DNA of 64,000 nt. Origin: an uncultured Lachnospiraceae bacterium (GTDB lineage Bacteria > Bacillota > Clostridia > Lachnospirales > Lachnospiraceae). Location of the stretch: positions 62,001-126,000 of the forward strand of contig CAJTKU010000003.1 of assembly GCA_910577015.1 (NCBI GenBank). Reading direction: 5' to 3'. This document shows, one piece after another, positions 1 to 7,851 of this stretch (its first letter is position 1; every line of letters begins with the position of its first letter). The notes beneath the pieces were generated by a model, which saw only the letters and a program-made list of their open reading frames with translations, was not told the DNA's origin and did not search any database. The position numbers and the translations under genes were made by a program.

Positions 1-1
1 G

Positions 2-2272
2 GCGGAGAGGCTTGCTCAGGACCTGCGGGAAAAGGAACTGACGGCGGTATATACCCAGAATCCGGAAAGGGAAGTGCAGCCGGGAGAAATCCTGACCTGT
101 TACGGTCATGTGAACAAAGGATTTGAATATCCGCTTTTAAAATTTGTGGTAATTGCGGAAAGTGATATTTTCGGCGCAGTCCGAAAAAAGAAGAAAGCAA
201 AAGCCAGATTTGAAGGTCAGAAAATCAAAGATTTTGCAGACTTAAAGGTGGGCGACTATGTAGTCCATGAAAGTCATGGCCTGGGCATCTACAGGGGAAT
301 TGAAAAAGTCGAGGTGGAAAAGGTAGTCAAAGACTATTTGAAGATTGAATACCGGGACGGCGGAAACCTGTATATTCTTGCCACCGGTCTGGATGTCATC
401 CAGAAGTATGCATCGGCAGACGCGAAAAAGCCCAAATTAAATAAGCTCGGCAGTCAGGAGTGGCAGAGAACCAAGACAAAAGTGCGTTCGGCAGTGGACG
501 GGGTGGCAAAGGATTTGGTGGAACTCTACGCCATCAGGCAGCAGTCGGAAGGGTTTGCCTATGGTCCGGATACCGTATGGCAGAAAGAATTTGAAGAAAT
601 GTTTCCCTTTGAAGAAACCGAAGACCAGCTGGCAGCTATTGCGGATACAAAGGCAGACATGGAAAGCAGTAAAATCATGGACCGCCTGATTTGCGGTGAC
701 GTCGGGTACGGCAAGACGGAGATAGCCATCCGGGCGGCATTTAAGGCCGTACAGGAAGGGAAACAGGTGGTATATCTGGTTCCCACCACCATCCTTGCCC
801 AACAGCATTATAATACCTTTGTCCAGAGGATGAAGGATTTTCCTGTGAGGGTCGATATGTTGTCCCGGTTCAGGAGTGCGGGCGAGCAGAAAAAAACGCT
901 GGAAGATTTGAAAAAGGGACTGGTGGATATCGTCATCGGCACACACCGGGTTATCTCCGCCGATGTGGCATTTAAGGATTTGGGGCTTCTGATTATAGAC
1001 GAGGAGCAGCGTTTTGGCGTATCCCATAAAGAAAAAATTAAAAAATTGAAAGAAAATGTAGACGTTCTGACCCTTACGGCAACGCCGATTCCCCGAACCC
1101 TTCACATGAGCCTTGTGGGTATCCGGGATATGAGCGTTCTGGAGGAGGCGCCCAGCGACAGGCTTCCCATCCAGACTTATGTCATGGAATATAATGAGGA
1201 ATTGGTGCGGGAAGCCATTGTCAGGGAGCTGTCCCGAAAAGGACAGGTGTACTATGTCTACAACAGGGTTAACAATATTGCGGATGTGGCGGCGGGGCTG
1301 CAAAAACTGGTGCCCGAGGCGGTTGTGGCATTTGCACACGGTCAGATGAAAGAGCATGAACTGGAAAGCATCATGTTTGATTTTATCAACGGGGAGATAG
1401 ATGTTCTGGTTTCCACGACTATCATAGAAACGGGACTGGATATTTCAAATGTCAACACCATTATGATTCACGATTCGGATAATATGGGACTTGCCCAGCT
1501 CTACCAGCTGCGGGGCAGGGTGGGGCGCTCCAACCGGACAGCATATGCGTTCCTGATGTACAGGCGGGACAAGATGCTTAAGGAAGTGGCGGAAAAGAGG
1601 CTGGCAGCCATTAAAGAATTTACAGAACTGGGAAGCGGCTTTAAGATTGCCATGCGGGATTTGGAAATCCGCGGTGCAGGCAATCTGCTTGGCAAAATGC
1701 AGCACGGGCATATGGAAGCCGTGGGATATGATTTGTACTGTAAGATGCTCAACGAGGCGGTTAAGGGATTAAAAGGAATCCCGGCGGCCGAAGATTTTGC
1801 CACTGTCGTGGATGTGGACGTGGACGCATTTATCCCGGCAGAGTATATTGTCAATGAAGTACAAAAGCTGGATATTTACAAGCGCATTGCAGGCATTGAA
1901 AACGAAAAGGAAAGGGATGACATGAAAGATGAGCTGCTGGACAGGTTCGGCACCATTCCGAAGCCTGTGGATAATCTGCTCAGGATAGCCCTGATTCGCG
2001 TTTCGGCGCATCGCCTGTATATGACGGAGGTAAAGGGTAAAAATGAAAGAATCCTGTTTACTTTCCGTCCGGACGCAGACATTAACCCTGCGGGGATTCC
2101 CCGGTTGTTGAAACAGTATAAGGATACTCTCCGCTTTACGGCTTACGGAAATCCTTTTTTCACATACCGGTATTACAAAACCGGTCTTGTGGAAAAGGAT
2201 GCGGAACTGATTTTGTCAGATACGGAAAAGCTTTTACGGGGAATGTCAGAAGTACTGATTATGGGACAGTAA
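2..2272 (+). CDS. mfd: Transcription-repair coupling factor Mfd, 5' end cut off by the window
   Basis: Mfd is a DNA translocase that removes RNA polymerase stalled at lesions and recruits UvrA. The reading frame is open from base 2, so the start lies outside the window; about 756 residues remain of the roughly 1,150 usual for the family. In order I see the CarD-like RNA polymerase-interacting domain (VGDYVVHESHGLG, near residue 80), a superfamily 2 helicase core with Walker A GDVGYGKT and DEEQ box (IIDEEQRFG), motif III (LTATPIPRT), a second RecA lobe with motif VI (QLRGRVGRS), and the C-terminal TRCF domain. The N-terminal UvrB-like module is the missing part. Identification is secure from these motifs. 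Confidence 0.97.
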   Translation, partial: AERLAQDLREKELTAVYTQNPEREVQPGEILTCYGHVNKGFEYPLLKFVVIAESDIFGAVRKKKKAKARFEGQKIKDFADLKVGDYVVHESHGLGIYRGIEKVEVEKVVKDYLKIEYRDGGNLYILATGLDVIQKYASADAKKPKLNKLGSQEWQRTKTKVRSAVDGVAKDLVELYAIRQQSEGFAYGPDTVWQKEFEEMFPFEETEDQLAAIADTKADMESSKIMDRLICGDVGYGKTEIAIRAAFKAVQEGKQVVYLVPTTILAQQHYNTFVQRMKDFPVRVDMLSRFRSAGEQKKTLEDLKKGLVDIVIGTHRVISADVAFKDLGLLIIDEEQRFGVSHKEKIKKLKENVDVLTLTATPIPRTLHMSLVGIRDMSVLEEAPSDRLPIQTYVMEYNEELVREAIVRELSRKGQVYYVYNRVNNIADVAAGLQKLVPEAVVAFAHGQMKEHELESIMFDFINGEIDVLVSTTIIETGLDISNVNTIMIHDSDNMGLAQLYQLRGRVGRSNRTAYAFLMYRRDKMLKEVAEKRLAAIKEFTELGSGFKIAMRDLEIRGAGNLLGKMQHGHMEAVGYDLYCKMLNEAVKGLKGIPAAEDFATVVDVDVDAFIPAEYIVNEVQKLDIYKRIAGIENEKERDDMKDELLDRFGTIPKPVDNLLRIALIRVSAHRLYMTEVKGKNERILFTFRPDADINPAGIPRLLKQYKDTLRFTAYGNPFFTYRYYKTGLVEKDAELILSDTEKLLRGMSEVLIMGQ

Positions 2273-2332
2273 AAATGGTATCTTCCTTTCAGAACCAGAT
2301 AACGGAAGGATAAGAAAGGAAGGTGCCTGGAT

Positions 2333-2434
2333 ATGAAAGGATATGTAACGGCAAGCGGATATATGGGATATGTAGACGGGACTTATATTTTGTTTGCAAG
2401 CGAGGAAGATTACAGGGAATATATGGCAGGATAA
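2333..2434 (+). CDS. 33-residue microprotein downstream of mfd
   Basis: A short frame encodes a 33-residue protein rich in Gly, Tyr and acidic residues (MKGYVTASGYMGYVDG at the start, then a FASEEDYREYM-type end). An AAGGAAGG Shine-Dalgarno lies about 10 bases before the ATG. There is no signal peptide or membrane segment. Reading begins 60 bases after the mfd stop on the same strand, so it could be cotranscribed. I do not know a function. It looks like a real small gene because of the good ribosome site, the regular amino-acid composition and the lack of an overlapping gene, but this has not been tested by comparison. Confidence 0.55.
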   Translation: MKGYVTASGYMGYVDGTYILFASEEDYREYMAG

Positions 2435-2447
2435 AATAAAACTTTTG

Positions 2448-2618
2448 CATGTTGCATTGCGACAGCCCCGGCGTGCATTTGTTCCAACAGGACGCGCTTT
2501 CGCTCGGGTAAAAACGCAGCGGCACATAAGAGGTTAAAAAACAACCTCCAAATGCCGGCGTTTTTACACGGTCCTTTATGGAATCAAATGCACGCCGGGG
2601 CTGTCGCAATGCAATATG
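2448..2618. repeat. Palindromic repeat element, copy 1
   Basis: This intergenic element has 30-base terminal inverted repeats that are perfect (2452-2481 and 2585-2614), extending a few bases further with mismatches. Inside are an asymmetric core (GTTCCAACAGGAC at left, ACGGTCCTTTATGGAATC at right) and a second nested inverted repeat starting GTAAAAACGCAG and ending CGTTTTTAC. It encodes no protein. Two further copies lie at 46968-47152 (opposite orientation) and 54567-54746. The structure resembles a MITE or REPIN-like non-autonomous element; no transposase is present in the window. Confidence 0.85.
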
Positions 2619-2622
2619 AGGA

Positions 2623-2661
2623 TACCTAGAGGGTACAAGAGGTTACCTGGAGTGTACAAGA
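2623..2661 (+). repeat. Two 18-bp direct repeats with 21-bp period upstream of a chemoreceptor promoter
   Basis: Units at 2623-2640 and 2644-2661 match at 16 of 18 positions (TACCTAGAGGGTACAAGA and TACCTGGAGTGTACAAGA). Their 21-bp period is two helical turns. They end 6 bases before the -35 element of the promoter for the chemoreceptor gene, a typical place for an activator or response regulator site. A regulatory role is inference. Confidence 0.4.
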
Positions 2662-2667
2662 AAACAG

Positions 2668-2696
2668 TTGAAATAATCTCTGTAACGCGATACAAT
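2668..2696 (+). promoter_or_regulatory. Sigma-A-like promoter of the chemoreceptor gene
   Basis: TTGAAA and TACAAT are separated by 17 bases, 38 bases before the coding start of the chemoreceptor. Seen by eye only. Confidence 0.6.
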
Positions 2697-2733
2697 AAAA
2701 ATAACATTTTTATTCAATAAAGGGAGAAAATAT

Positions 2734-4440
2734 ATGGGCAAGGAAGGTAAAAAGATTCATTTAATACATTCAATTGTTTTAAAGGTTGTCTGGTGCGTAG
2801 TGTTTGCCATTGCGCTGACATGGCTGTTGCAGTATTTTATGTTTATTCCTCTGGCAAAGAACAATACTTCTGAGAATATGGGGAATTACATGTATGATTT
2901 GGCTGTATCCTATGGCACAAATCTGGAAAGAAATGTTGCGTTAAGGGGAGCGGAAGAAGAACTGTCCAAAGAGGTGTTGGGAGAGCTTTTTGACGGCGTG
3001 AAAATCAAAGGCTCCGATTCCAGTTATTTGTACATAACAGACGGACAGGGAACGATGCTTTACCATCCTACGGAAGAAAAAATCGGACAACCGGTTGAAA
3101 ATGAGGTCGTACAGGGATTGGTTTCCAGGCTGCAGGCCGGGGAGATTGCACAGCCGGCCCTCACTACATATAATTTTAACGGCGTCACAAAGTATGCTTC
3201 CTACTATGTCGGCGGGGATGGCAGTTTCATTCTGGTGGTGACGGCGGATAAGTCCGAAATGTTCAGCACAGTCACAACGATGAGGATAAGGGGCGTGCTC
3301 AGCGGTCTTTTCTCTCTGGTGGTTTGCGGCCTTATCGGATTTGTGCTTGCCAAGCTTGTGGTTAAACCGATAAAGAAGGTGACGGAGAGCGTATTAAAGC
3401 TTGCCGACTGGGATTTTACGGAAACGGAAAATGAGAAAAAGCTGAACAGGCGTAAGGATGAAACGGGTCAGATAAGCAGGGTGGTTTCCAAACTTCGCGA
3501 AGGATTGAGCGGGATAGCAAAGGATATCAATGAGCAGACGGTGATGCTTTTTGACGCTGCCGACAGTTTAAATACCAGTACCGGCAAGACCAGTGAAGCA
3601 GTGGAGCAGGTGGAAAGGGCAGTCAGCGAGATTGCTGACGGAGCGAATTCCCAGGCTGAGGAAACCCAGAAGGCAACGGAAAATGTCATTTTGATAGGAA
3701 ACATGGTGGAGGAAGCAGGCAGACAGGTAGAAAAACTGGGCGCCAATGCCAGTGTTATGCAGCGTGCGGGCAAGGAAGCCGACAATACCTTAAAGCAGCT
3801 TGATGAAACAAACAGCAAAACGCGGGAAGCGATTGAGAGGATATACCAGCAGACCCATACCACCAATGAATCCGCCCTTAAGATTAGGGAAGCCACTACA
3901 ATGATTACTTCCATCGCGGAAGAAACGAATCTCCTTTCCCTGAATGCGTCCATTGAGGCGGCAAGGGCAGGTGAACAGGGCCGTGGTTTTGCAGTTGTGG
4001 CAGGCCAGATTCAGAAGCTGGCAGAACAGTCCAATGAATCTGCAAGGCAGATTGAAGAGATTATTGATTCCCTGATTCATGATTCTGAAGAAGCAGTGGC
4101 AACAATGGACAGCGTCAGGGAAATTATTGCAGAGCAGAGTGAAAATGTAGAAAAAACCGGTGCGGGATTTGCAGAGGTGAAGAAAGGAATTGACAGTTCC
4201 CTGGAGAGCGTGCAGGCGATTACCGCAAGTATTAACAAGATGGACGAGGCAAGGGTTAACGTAGTGGATGTAGTACAGAACCTTACCGCCATTGCGGAGG
4301 AAAATGCGGCAAGTACGGAAGAAACTTCTGCATCTGCCACTGAGGTAACGGCGACGATTCAAAATATGTCAGACCAGGCGGAGCAATTAAAGGGTGTGGC
4401 TACCGGTTTAGACAATTCCATGAAGATTTTCAAATTTTAA
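2734..4440 (+). CDS. Methyl-accepting chemotaxis protein (transmembrane chemoreceptor)
   Basis: This 568-residue receptor has an N-terminal membrane segment (about residues 12-34), an extracytoplasmic sensor region of Cache-like size containing YLYITDGQGTMLYHP, a second membrane segment near 188-210, a HAMP linker, and a long coiled-coil signalling domain. The conserved hairpin tip for CheA/CheW contact is visible (SIAEETNLLSLNASIEAARAG, around residue 390). It should sense an external ligand and control CheA, or a related output. The start has the Shine-Dalgarno AAAGGGAG. A single-gene unit with its own promoter is likely. The ligand cannot be inferred. A second, different receptor is encoded at 44990-46864. 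Confidence 0.93.
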   Translation: MGKEGKKIHLIHSIVLKVVWCVVFAIALTWLLQYFMFIPLAKNNTSENMGNYMYDLAVSYGTNLERNVALRGAEEELSKEVLGELFDGVKIKGSDSSYLYITDGQGTMLYHPTEEKIGQPVENEVVQGLVSRLQAGEIAQPALTTYNFNGVTKYASYYVGGDGSFILVVTADKSEMFSTVTTMRIRGVLSGLFSLVVCGLIGFVLAKLVVKPIKKVTESVLKLADWDFTETENEKKLNRRKDETGQISRVVSKLREGLSGIAKDINEQTVMLFDAADSLNTSTGKTSEAVEQVERAVSEIADGANSQAEETQKATENVILIGNMVEEAGRQVEKLGANASVMQRAGKEADNTLKQLDETNSKTREAIERIYQQTHTTNESALKIREATTMITSIAEETNLLSLNASIEAARAGEQGRGFAVVAGQIQKLAEQSNESARQIEEIIDSLIHDSEEAVATMDSVREIIAEQSENVEKTGAGFAEVKKGIDSSLESVQAITASINKMDEARVNVVDVVQNLTAIAEENAASTEETSASATEVTATIQNMSDQAEQLKGVATGLDNSMKIFKF

Positions 4441-4453
4441 TTCGGCAAAGTAC

Positions 4454-4482
4454 TTGACTTTTTAGCCAAAGTACCATACAAT
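4454..4482 (+). promoter_or_regulatory. Sigma-A-like promoter of the DEAD-box helicase gene
   Basis: TTGACT and TACAAT are separated by 17 bases. The predicted start of transcription, near 4489, lies about 16 bases before a strong hairpin and about 95 bases before the helicase start codon. Confidence 0.65.
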
Positions 4483-4504
4483 GAATCGGTTCGTAAAAGT
4501 AGAC

Positions 4505-4538
4505 AGACAACGTCCTTTACACGGGACGTTGTCTTTTT
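4505..4538 (+). terminator. Intrinsic terminator or attenuator hairpin in the helicase leader
   Basis: AGACAACGTCC and GGGACGTTGTCT form an 11-bp stem with a 7-base loop, followed by a T-rich stretch. It could simply end the chemoreceptor transcript, but because a good promoter lies upstream of it and the helicase gene downstream, it may also act as a premature terminator controlling the helicase. Confidence 0.8.
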
Positions 4539-4584
4539 GCCTTGCAGTATGCAGGGTATGAAAGGATAACCTGATAGGAGATAT

Positions 4585-6252
4585 ATGCAAAACAAAGAAG
4601 AAGTAATTTTAGATGAAAAAAAGGAAAAGGAAGACCTTCGATATGAGGATTCCAACCTGGATGCAAGAATTTTACGTGCGGTAACGGAAATGGGGTTTGA
4701 ATATATGACGCCCATTCAGGCACAGGCGATTCCTGTTCTGATGGAAGGAAGAGATGTAATCGGGCAGGCTCAGACGGGCACCGGTAAAACAGCGGCTTTT
4801 GGTATCCCCATGTTGCAGCAGATAGATGAAAACAACCGGAATCTTCAGGGGATGATTTTATGTCCGACCAGAGAACTTGCCATTCAGGCAGCGGATGAAC
4901 TCAGAAAATTTTCCAGATACATGCATGGCATTAAGATGGTGCCTATTTACGGCGGCCAGGATATCACCAGGCAGATTAAGGCCTTAAAAGGCGGGGCGCA
5001 GATTATAGTGGGTACTCCCGGGCGCGTCATGGACCATATGCGCCGGCATACCATTAAACTCCAGGATATCAAAATGGTGGTTCTGGATGAAGCGGACGAA
5101 ATGTTAAATATGGGTTTTCGGGAGGATATGGAAACCATACTTTCGGAGATAGAACAGGAGCATCAGACGGCGTTGTTTTCCGCCACCATGCCGCAGGCAA
5201 TCCTGGATATTACGGACGAGTACCAGCATGACGCCAAAATGATTAAAGTGACCAAAAAGGAACTTACCATTCCTCTGGTAAAGCAGTATTATTTTGCGGT
5301 GAAAAATATTTACAAGGAAGAAGTGGTGGCAAGGCTTCTGGAACTGTACGGGCTCAAACGGTCTATCATATTCTGTAACACCAAACGCATGGTGGATGAA
5401 CTGAGTGAGAACCTGAAAAGCCGGGGATATCAGGCTGAAGGGCTGCATGGGGATATGACGCAGAAGCAGAGGGATTTTGTCATGAACCGCTTTAAGGGAG
5501 GAAATCTGGAAATCCTGATTGCAACGGATGTAGCGGCAAGGGGAATTGATGTGGATGATTTGGAGGCGGTATTTAATTATGATGTGCCTCAGGATATTGA
5601 ATATTATGTGCATCGTATCGGGCGTACCGGCCGCGCCGGCAAGGAGGGAGTGGCGTTTACTTTCGCTTATGGCAGGGAATTGTACCGAATCCGTGATATA
5701 GAGAGAGTCTGCAAGACAAAAATGACGGAAATGAAGGTACCGAAAGCGGCGCAGATTATGGATATTAAGATTAACAGGGTGATTCGTTCCGCTGCAGAAA
5801 GAGCAGGAGAGATGGAACTGAGCCATCTGCAGGAATTGTTGGAAGACAAGATAGCGGAACTGGAGGCCGACCCTATGGAACTGCTTGCAGCGCTTGTTAA
5901 AATGCAGGTTGGCGATGAAATAAAAGAAATTGCAGTGGAAGAGCCCCGGAGAAGAAGCGACGGTGGAAGGAACCGTGAAGGCGGCCGTTACCGGAAAGAA
6001 GAAACCGGGCGTGGCAGCCGTACAAAAGGAGAAAGCAGCCGCAGGAATGGCAGAAGGGCTGATTTTGACAGAGGCGGCCGCAAGGACGGAGCGGAACGTT
6101 TTGGCAGAAAAGAAGGAAGCAGCCGGACGGGAAATAGGAGGGAAGAAAGTACGCGATGGACGGACCGGAAAGAAAAGGGCGGACAGGAGCGTAAGAGCAA
6201 AGGGAAAGAAAAAAGGGAAGCAGGCGGCCGGCGCAGCCGCAAGGAATCATAG
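4585..6252 (+). CDS. DEAD-box ATP-dependent RNA helicase (CshA/DeaD type)
   Basis: This 555-residue protein has the complete DEAD-box core: Q motif (MTPIQAQAIPV), Walker A (AQTGTGKT), motif Ia (PTRELAIQ), DEAD (VLDEADEML), SAT (FSATMP), and motif VI (HRIGRTGRAG). A linker domain of DbpA/CshA style follows, then a strongly basic Arg/Gly-rich tail from about residue 445, of the kind that binds RNA without sequence specificity. Such enzymes remodel structured RNA in ribosome assembly, cold adaptation and mRNA decay. The ATG follows AGGAGAT. The 3' end overlaps the convergent cutC gene by 6 bases. Transcription probably starts at 4489, with a hairpin in the leader. Confidence 0.95.
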   Translation: MQNKEEVILDEKKEKEDLRYEDSNLDARILRAVTEMGFEYMTPIQAQAIPVLMEGRDVIGQAQTGTGKTAAFGIPMLQQIDENNRNLQGMILCPTRELAIQAADELRKFSRYMHGIKMVPIYGGQDITRQIKALKGGAQIIVGTPGRVMDHMRRHTIKLQDIKMVVLDEADEMLNMGFREDMETILSEIEQEHQTALFSATMPQAILDITDEYQHDAKMIKVTKKELTIPLVKQYYFAVKNIYKEEVVARLLELYGLKRSIIFCNTKRMVDELSENLKSRGYQAEGLHGDMTQKQRDFVMNRFKGGNLEILIATDVAARGIDVDDLEAVFNYDVPQDIEYYVHRIGRTGRAGKEGVAFTFAYGRELYRIRDIERVCKTKMTEMKVPKAAQIMDIKINRVIRSAAERAGEMELSHLQELLEDKIAELEADPMELLAALVKMQVGDEIKEIAVEEPRRRSDGGRNREGGRYRKEETGRGSRTKGESSRRNGRRADFDRGGRKDGAERFGRKEGSSRTGNRREESTRWTDRKEKGGQERKSKGKEKREAGGRRSRKES

Positions 6253-7011
6253 ATTTCCTGCCGCTGCTTCATCAAGGAGAGTCCGTACATTACGTATGGA
6301 CTCTTCGTCTGTCTGCCAGAGGGTATATTCATCCATACCGGGCAGCCCCATGGAAACGGAAGGGTTGCGGTATTGCATACCGCTGGTTCTCTCTTTTTTG
6401 CCGGACATGTGGAAGTCGGTAAGCGCAGTCTGGGAAAGAAGCGTTTTGACAGCGTCTGCATCCACGCCGCCGCCTGCCAGAATCGTTATCTGATTGTCTG
6501 ACAGGGCCTGCAGCTCTTTTAAAAGGGAGATTCCTTTCAAGCAGGACGACGCCCGGCCCGAAGTAAGTATGGTGCGGATACCCAGTTTTTTTGCCTGCAT
6601 GAGGGCTGTCAGGGAATCGTGGCATACATCAAAGGCGCGGTGCAGGGTGACGGGCATGCTGCCTGCCTGCTCCATAAACCGTTTCATTTGTTCTATGTGA
6701 AGGGAACCGTCAGCACACAGGCTGCCGATGACAATGCCGTCGGCGCCGCTTTTTCGGAAAGCTTCTATTTCCCTGCACATAATGCATGCTTCTTCTTCCG
6801 AGTACAAAAAGTCTCCAAAACGGGGCCGGATTAGTACACGGATATCCGTATCAGTCTGTTCGCGAATTTTTTCGTAAAGCGCCATTGAGGGAGTGGTTCC
6901 GCCGATAATCAGGTTGGCGCACAGCTCCAGACGGTCAGCGCCTCCCCTGAGGGCAGCGCGGGCGGACGCAAGGGAATCCACACAGCATTCCAGATTATAA
7001 TTGTTTTTCAT
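6247..7011 (-). CDS. cutC: CutC family protein (copper homeostasis)
   Basis: This 254-residue protein matches CutC from end to end: an N-terminal LECCVDSLASARAALRGGADRLELCANL, then IRVLIRPRFGDFLYS and VTLHRAFD, then LTSGRASS and ILAGGGV in a TIM-barrel arrangement. CutC proteins were linked genetically to copper tolerance, but the biochemical role in bacteria is unsettled. It is transcribed toward the helicase gene and shares 6 bases at the stop codons. The start has AAGGA about 8 bases upstream. Length is normal (about 240-250). Confidence 0.93.
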   Translation of the reverse strand: MKNNYNLECCVDSLASARAALRGGADRLELCANLIIGGTTPSMALYEKIREQTDTDIRVLIRPRFGDFLYSEEEACIMCREIEAFRKSGADGIVIGSLCADGSLHIEQMKRFMEQAGSMPVTLHRAFDVCHDSLTALMQAKKLGIRTILTSGRASSCLKGISLLKELQALSDNQITILAGGGVDADAVKTLLSQTALTDFHMSGKKERTSGMQYRNPSVSMGLPGMDEYTLWQTDEESIRNVRTLLDEAAAGNL

Positions 7012-7237
7012 ATTTTTTCCTTTTTATAATTTTTTGCAAATTATACTCTCTTATTTTTATTTTTGCAAATTGTTTCCATCTTAAATGATATTATTAAAAA
7101 AAATGCCGGAGGTCAGGTGAATGGAGAACGCTTTGATTGTTTAGCCGCATTGGTATATTATCTCTTTTTTTACAGATACTACTACCACAGTAAAATATGT
7201 AAAAAAGGAGAAAACGCCTTTTGAGAAAGGAGCTAAC

Positions 7238-7783
7238 ATGAAAGCGACAGGAATAGTGCGCCGCATTGACGACCTTGGGCGTATTGTCATACCAAAGGAA
7301 ATCCGAAGGACATTGCGAATCAGGGAATCAGACCCGCTTGAAATATTTACGGACAGGGAGGGGGAGATTATATTAAAGAAATATTCTCCCATCGGGGAAA
7401 TGACAACTTTCGCAAGACAGTATGCAGACAGCCTTTCCCAGGTATCCGGTCATGCAGCCCTGATAGCGGACAGAGACCAGTTTATCGCAGTAAGCGGCGG
7501 TTATAAACAGTATCTTGGAAAGAGCATCAGCAAACAGTTGGAAGAAAAAATTGCAGAGAGGGAGACCGTTATTGCAGTAAAGGGAGAAAAAAAATTTATT
7601 CCGGTGATAGATGACGGACAGGATGACTATCAGCAGGAAGCGCTCACACCGATTATCTGTGAAGGCGATGTGATAGGGGCAGTCGTTCTTTTGGAAAATG
7701 ACACAAAAGCGAGACTGGGAGAAGTGGAGCATAAACTGATTATGTCTGCCGCAGGTTTTCTGGGAAGACAAATGGAGCAGTAA
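7238..7783 (+). CDS. spoVT: Stage V sporulation protein T (AbrB-type regulator)
   Basis: The 181-residue protein begins with the AbrB/MazE swapped-hairpin DNA-binding domain (TGIVRRIDDLGRIVIPKEIRR) and continues with a GAF-like ligand domain, the SpoVT arrangement, at the usual length. SpoVT tunes forespore sigma-G-dependent transcription and spore maturation in Bacillus. The ATG follows GAAAGGAG. No clear sigma-G promoter could be fixed by eye. The upstream 226 bases contain AT-rich DNA and a possible minimal reading frame near 7121. It is convergent with the nicotinate phosphoribosyltransferase gene. Confidence 0.95.
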   Translation: MKATGIVRRIDDLGRIVIPKEIRRTLRIRESDPLEIFTDREGEIILKKYSPIGEMTTFARQYADSLSQVSGHAALIADRDQFIAVSGGYKQYLGKSISKQLEEKIAERETVIAVKGEKKFIPVIDDGQDDYQQEALTPIICEGDVIGAVVLLENDTKARLGEVEHKLIMSAAGFLGRQMEQ

Positions 7784-7851
7784 GTGCAGACAATTTTGCG
7801 AGGACGAAAGAACAAAAAATATGCTCCTTTGCCCTCGCTACATATGCAGAA

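Noticed and set aside
437..1357. Long open frame on the minus strand within mfd
   Set aside because: It runs antisense through a conserved helicase, has no ribosome site and a composition typical of a complementary-strand shadow. Many similar frames elsewhere in the window were left out for the same reason.
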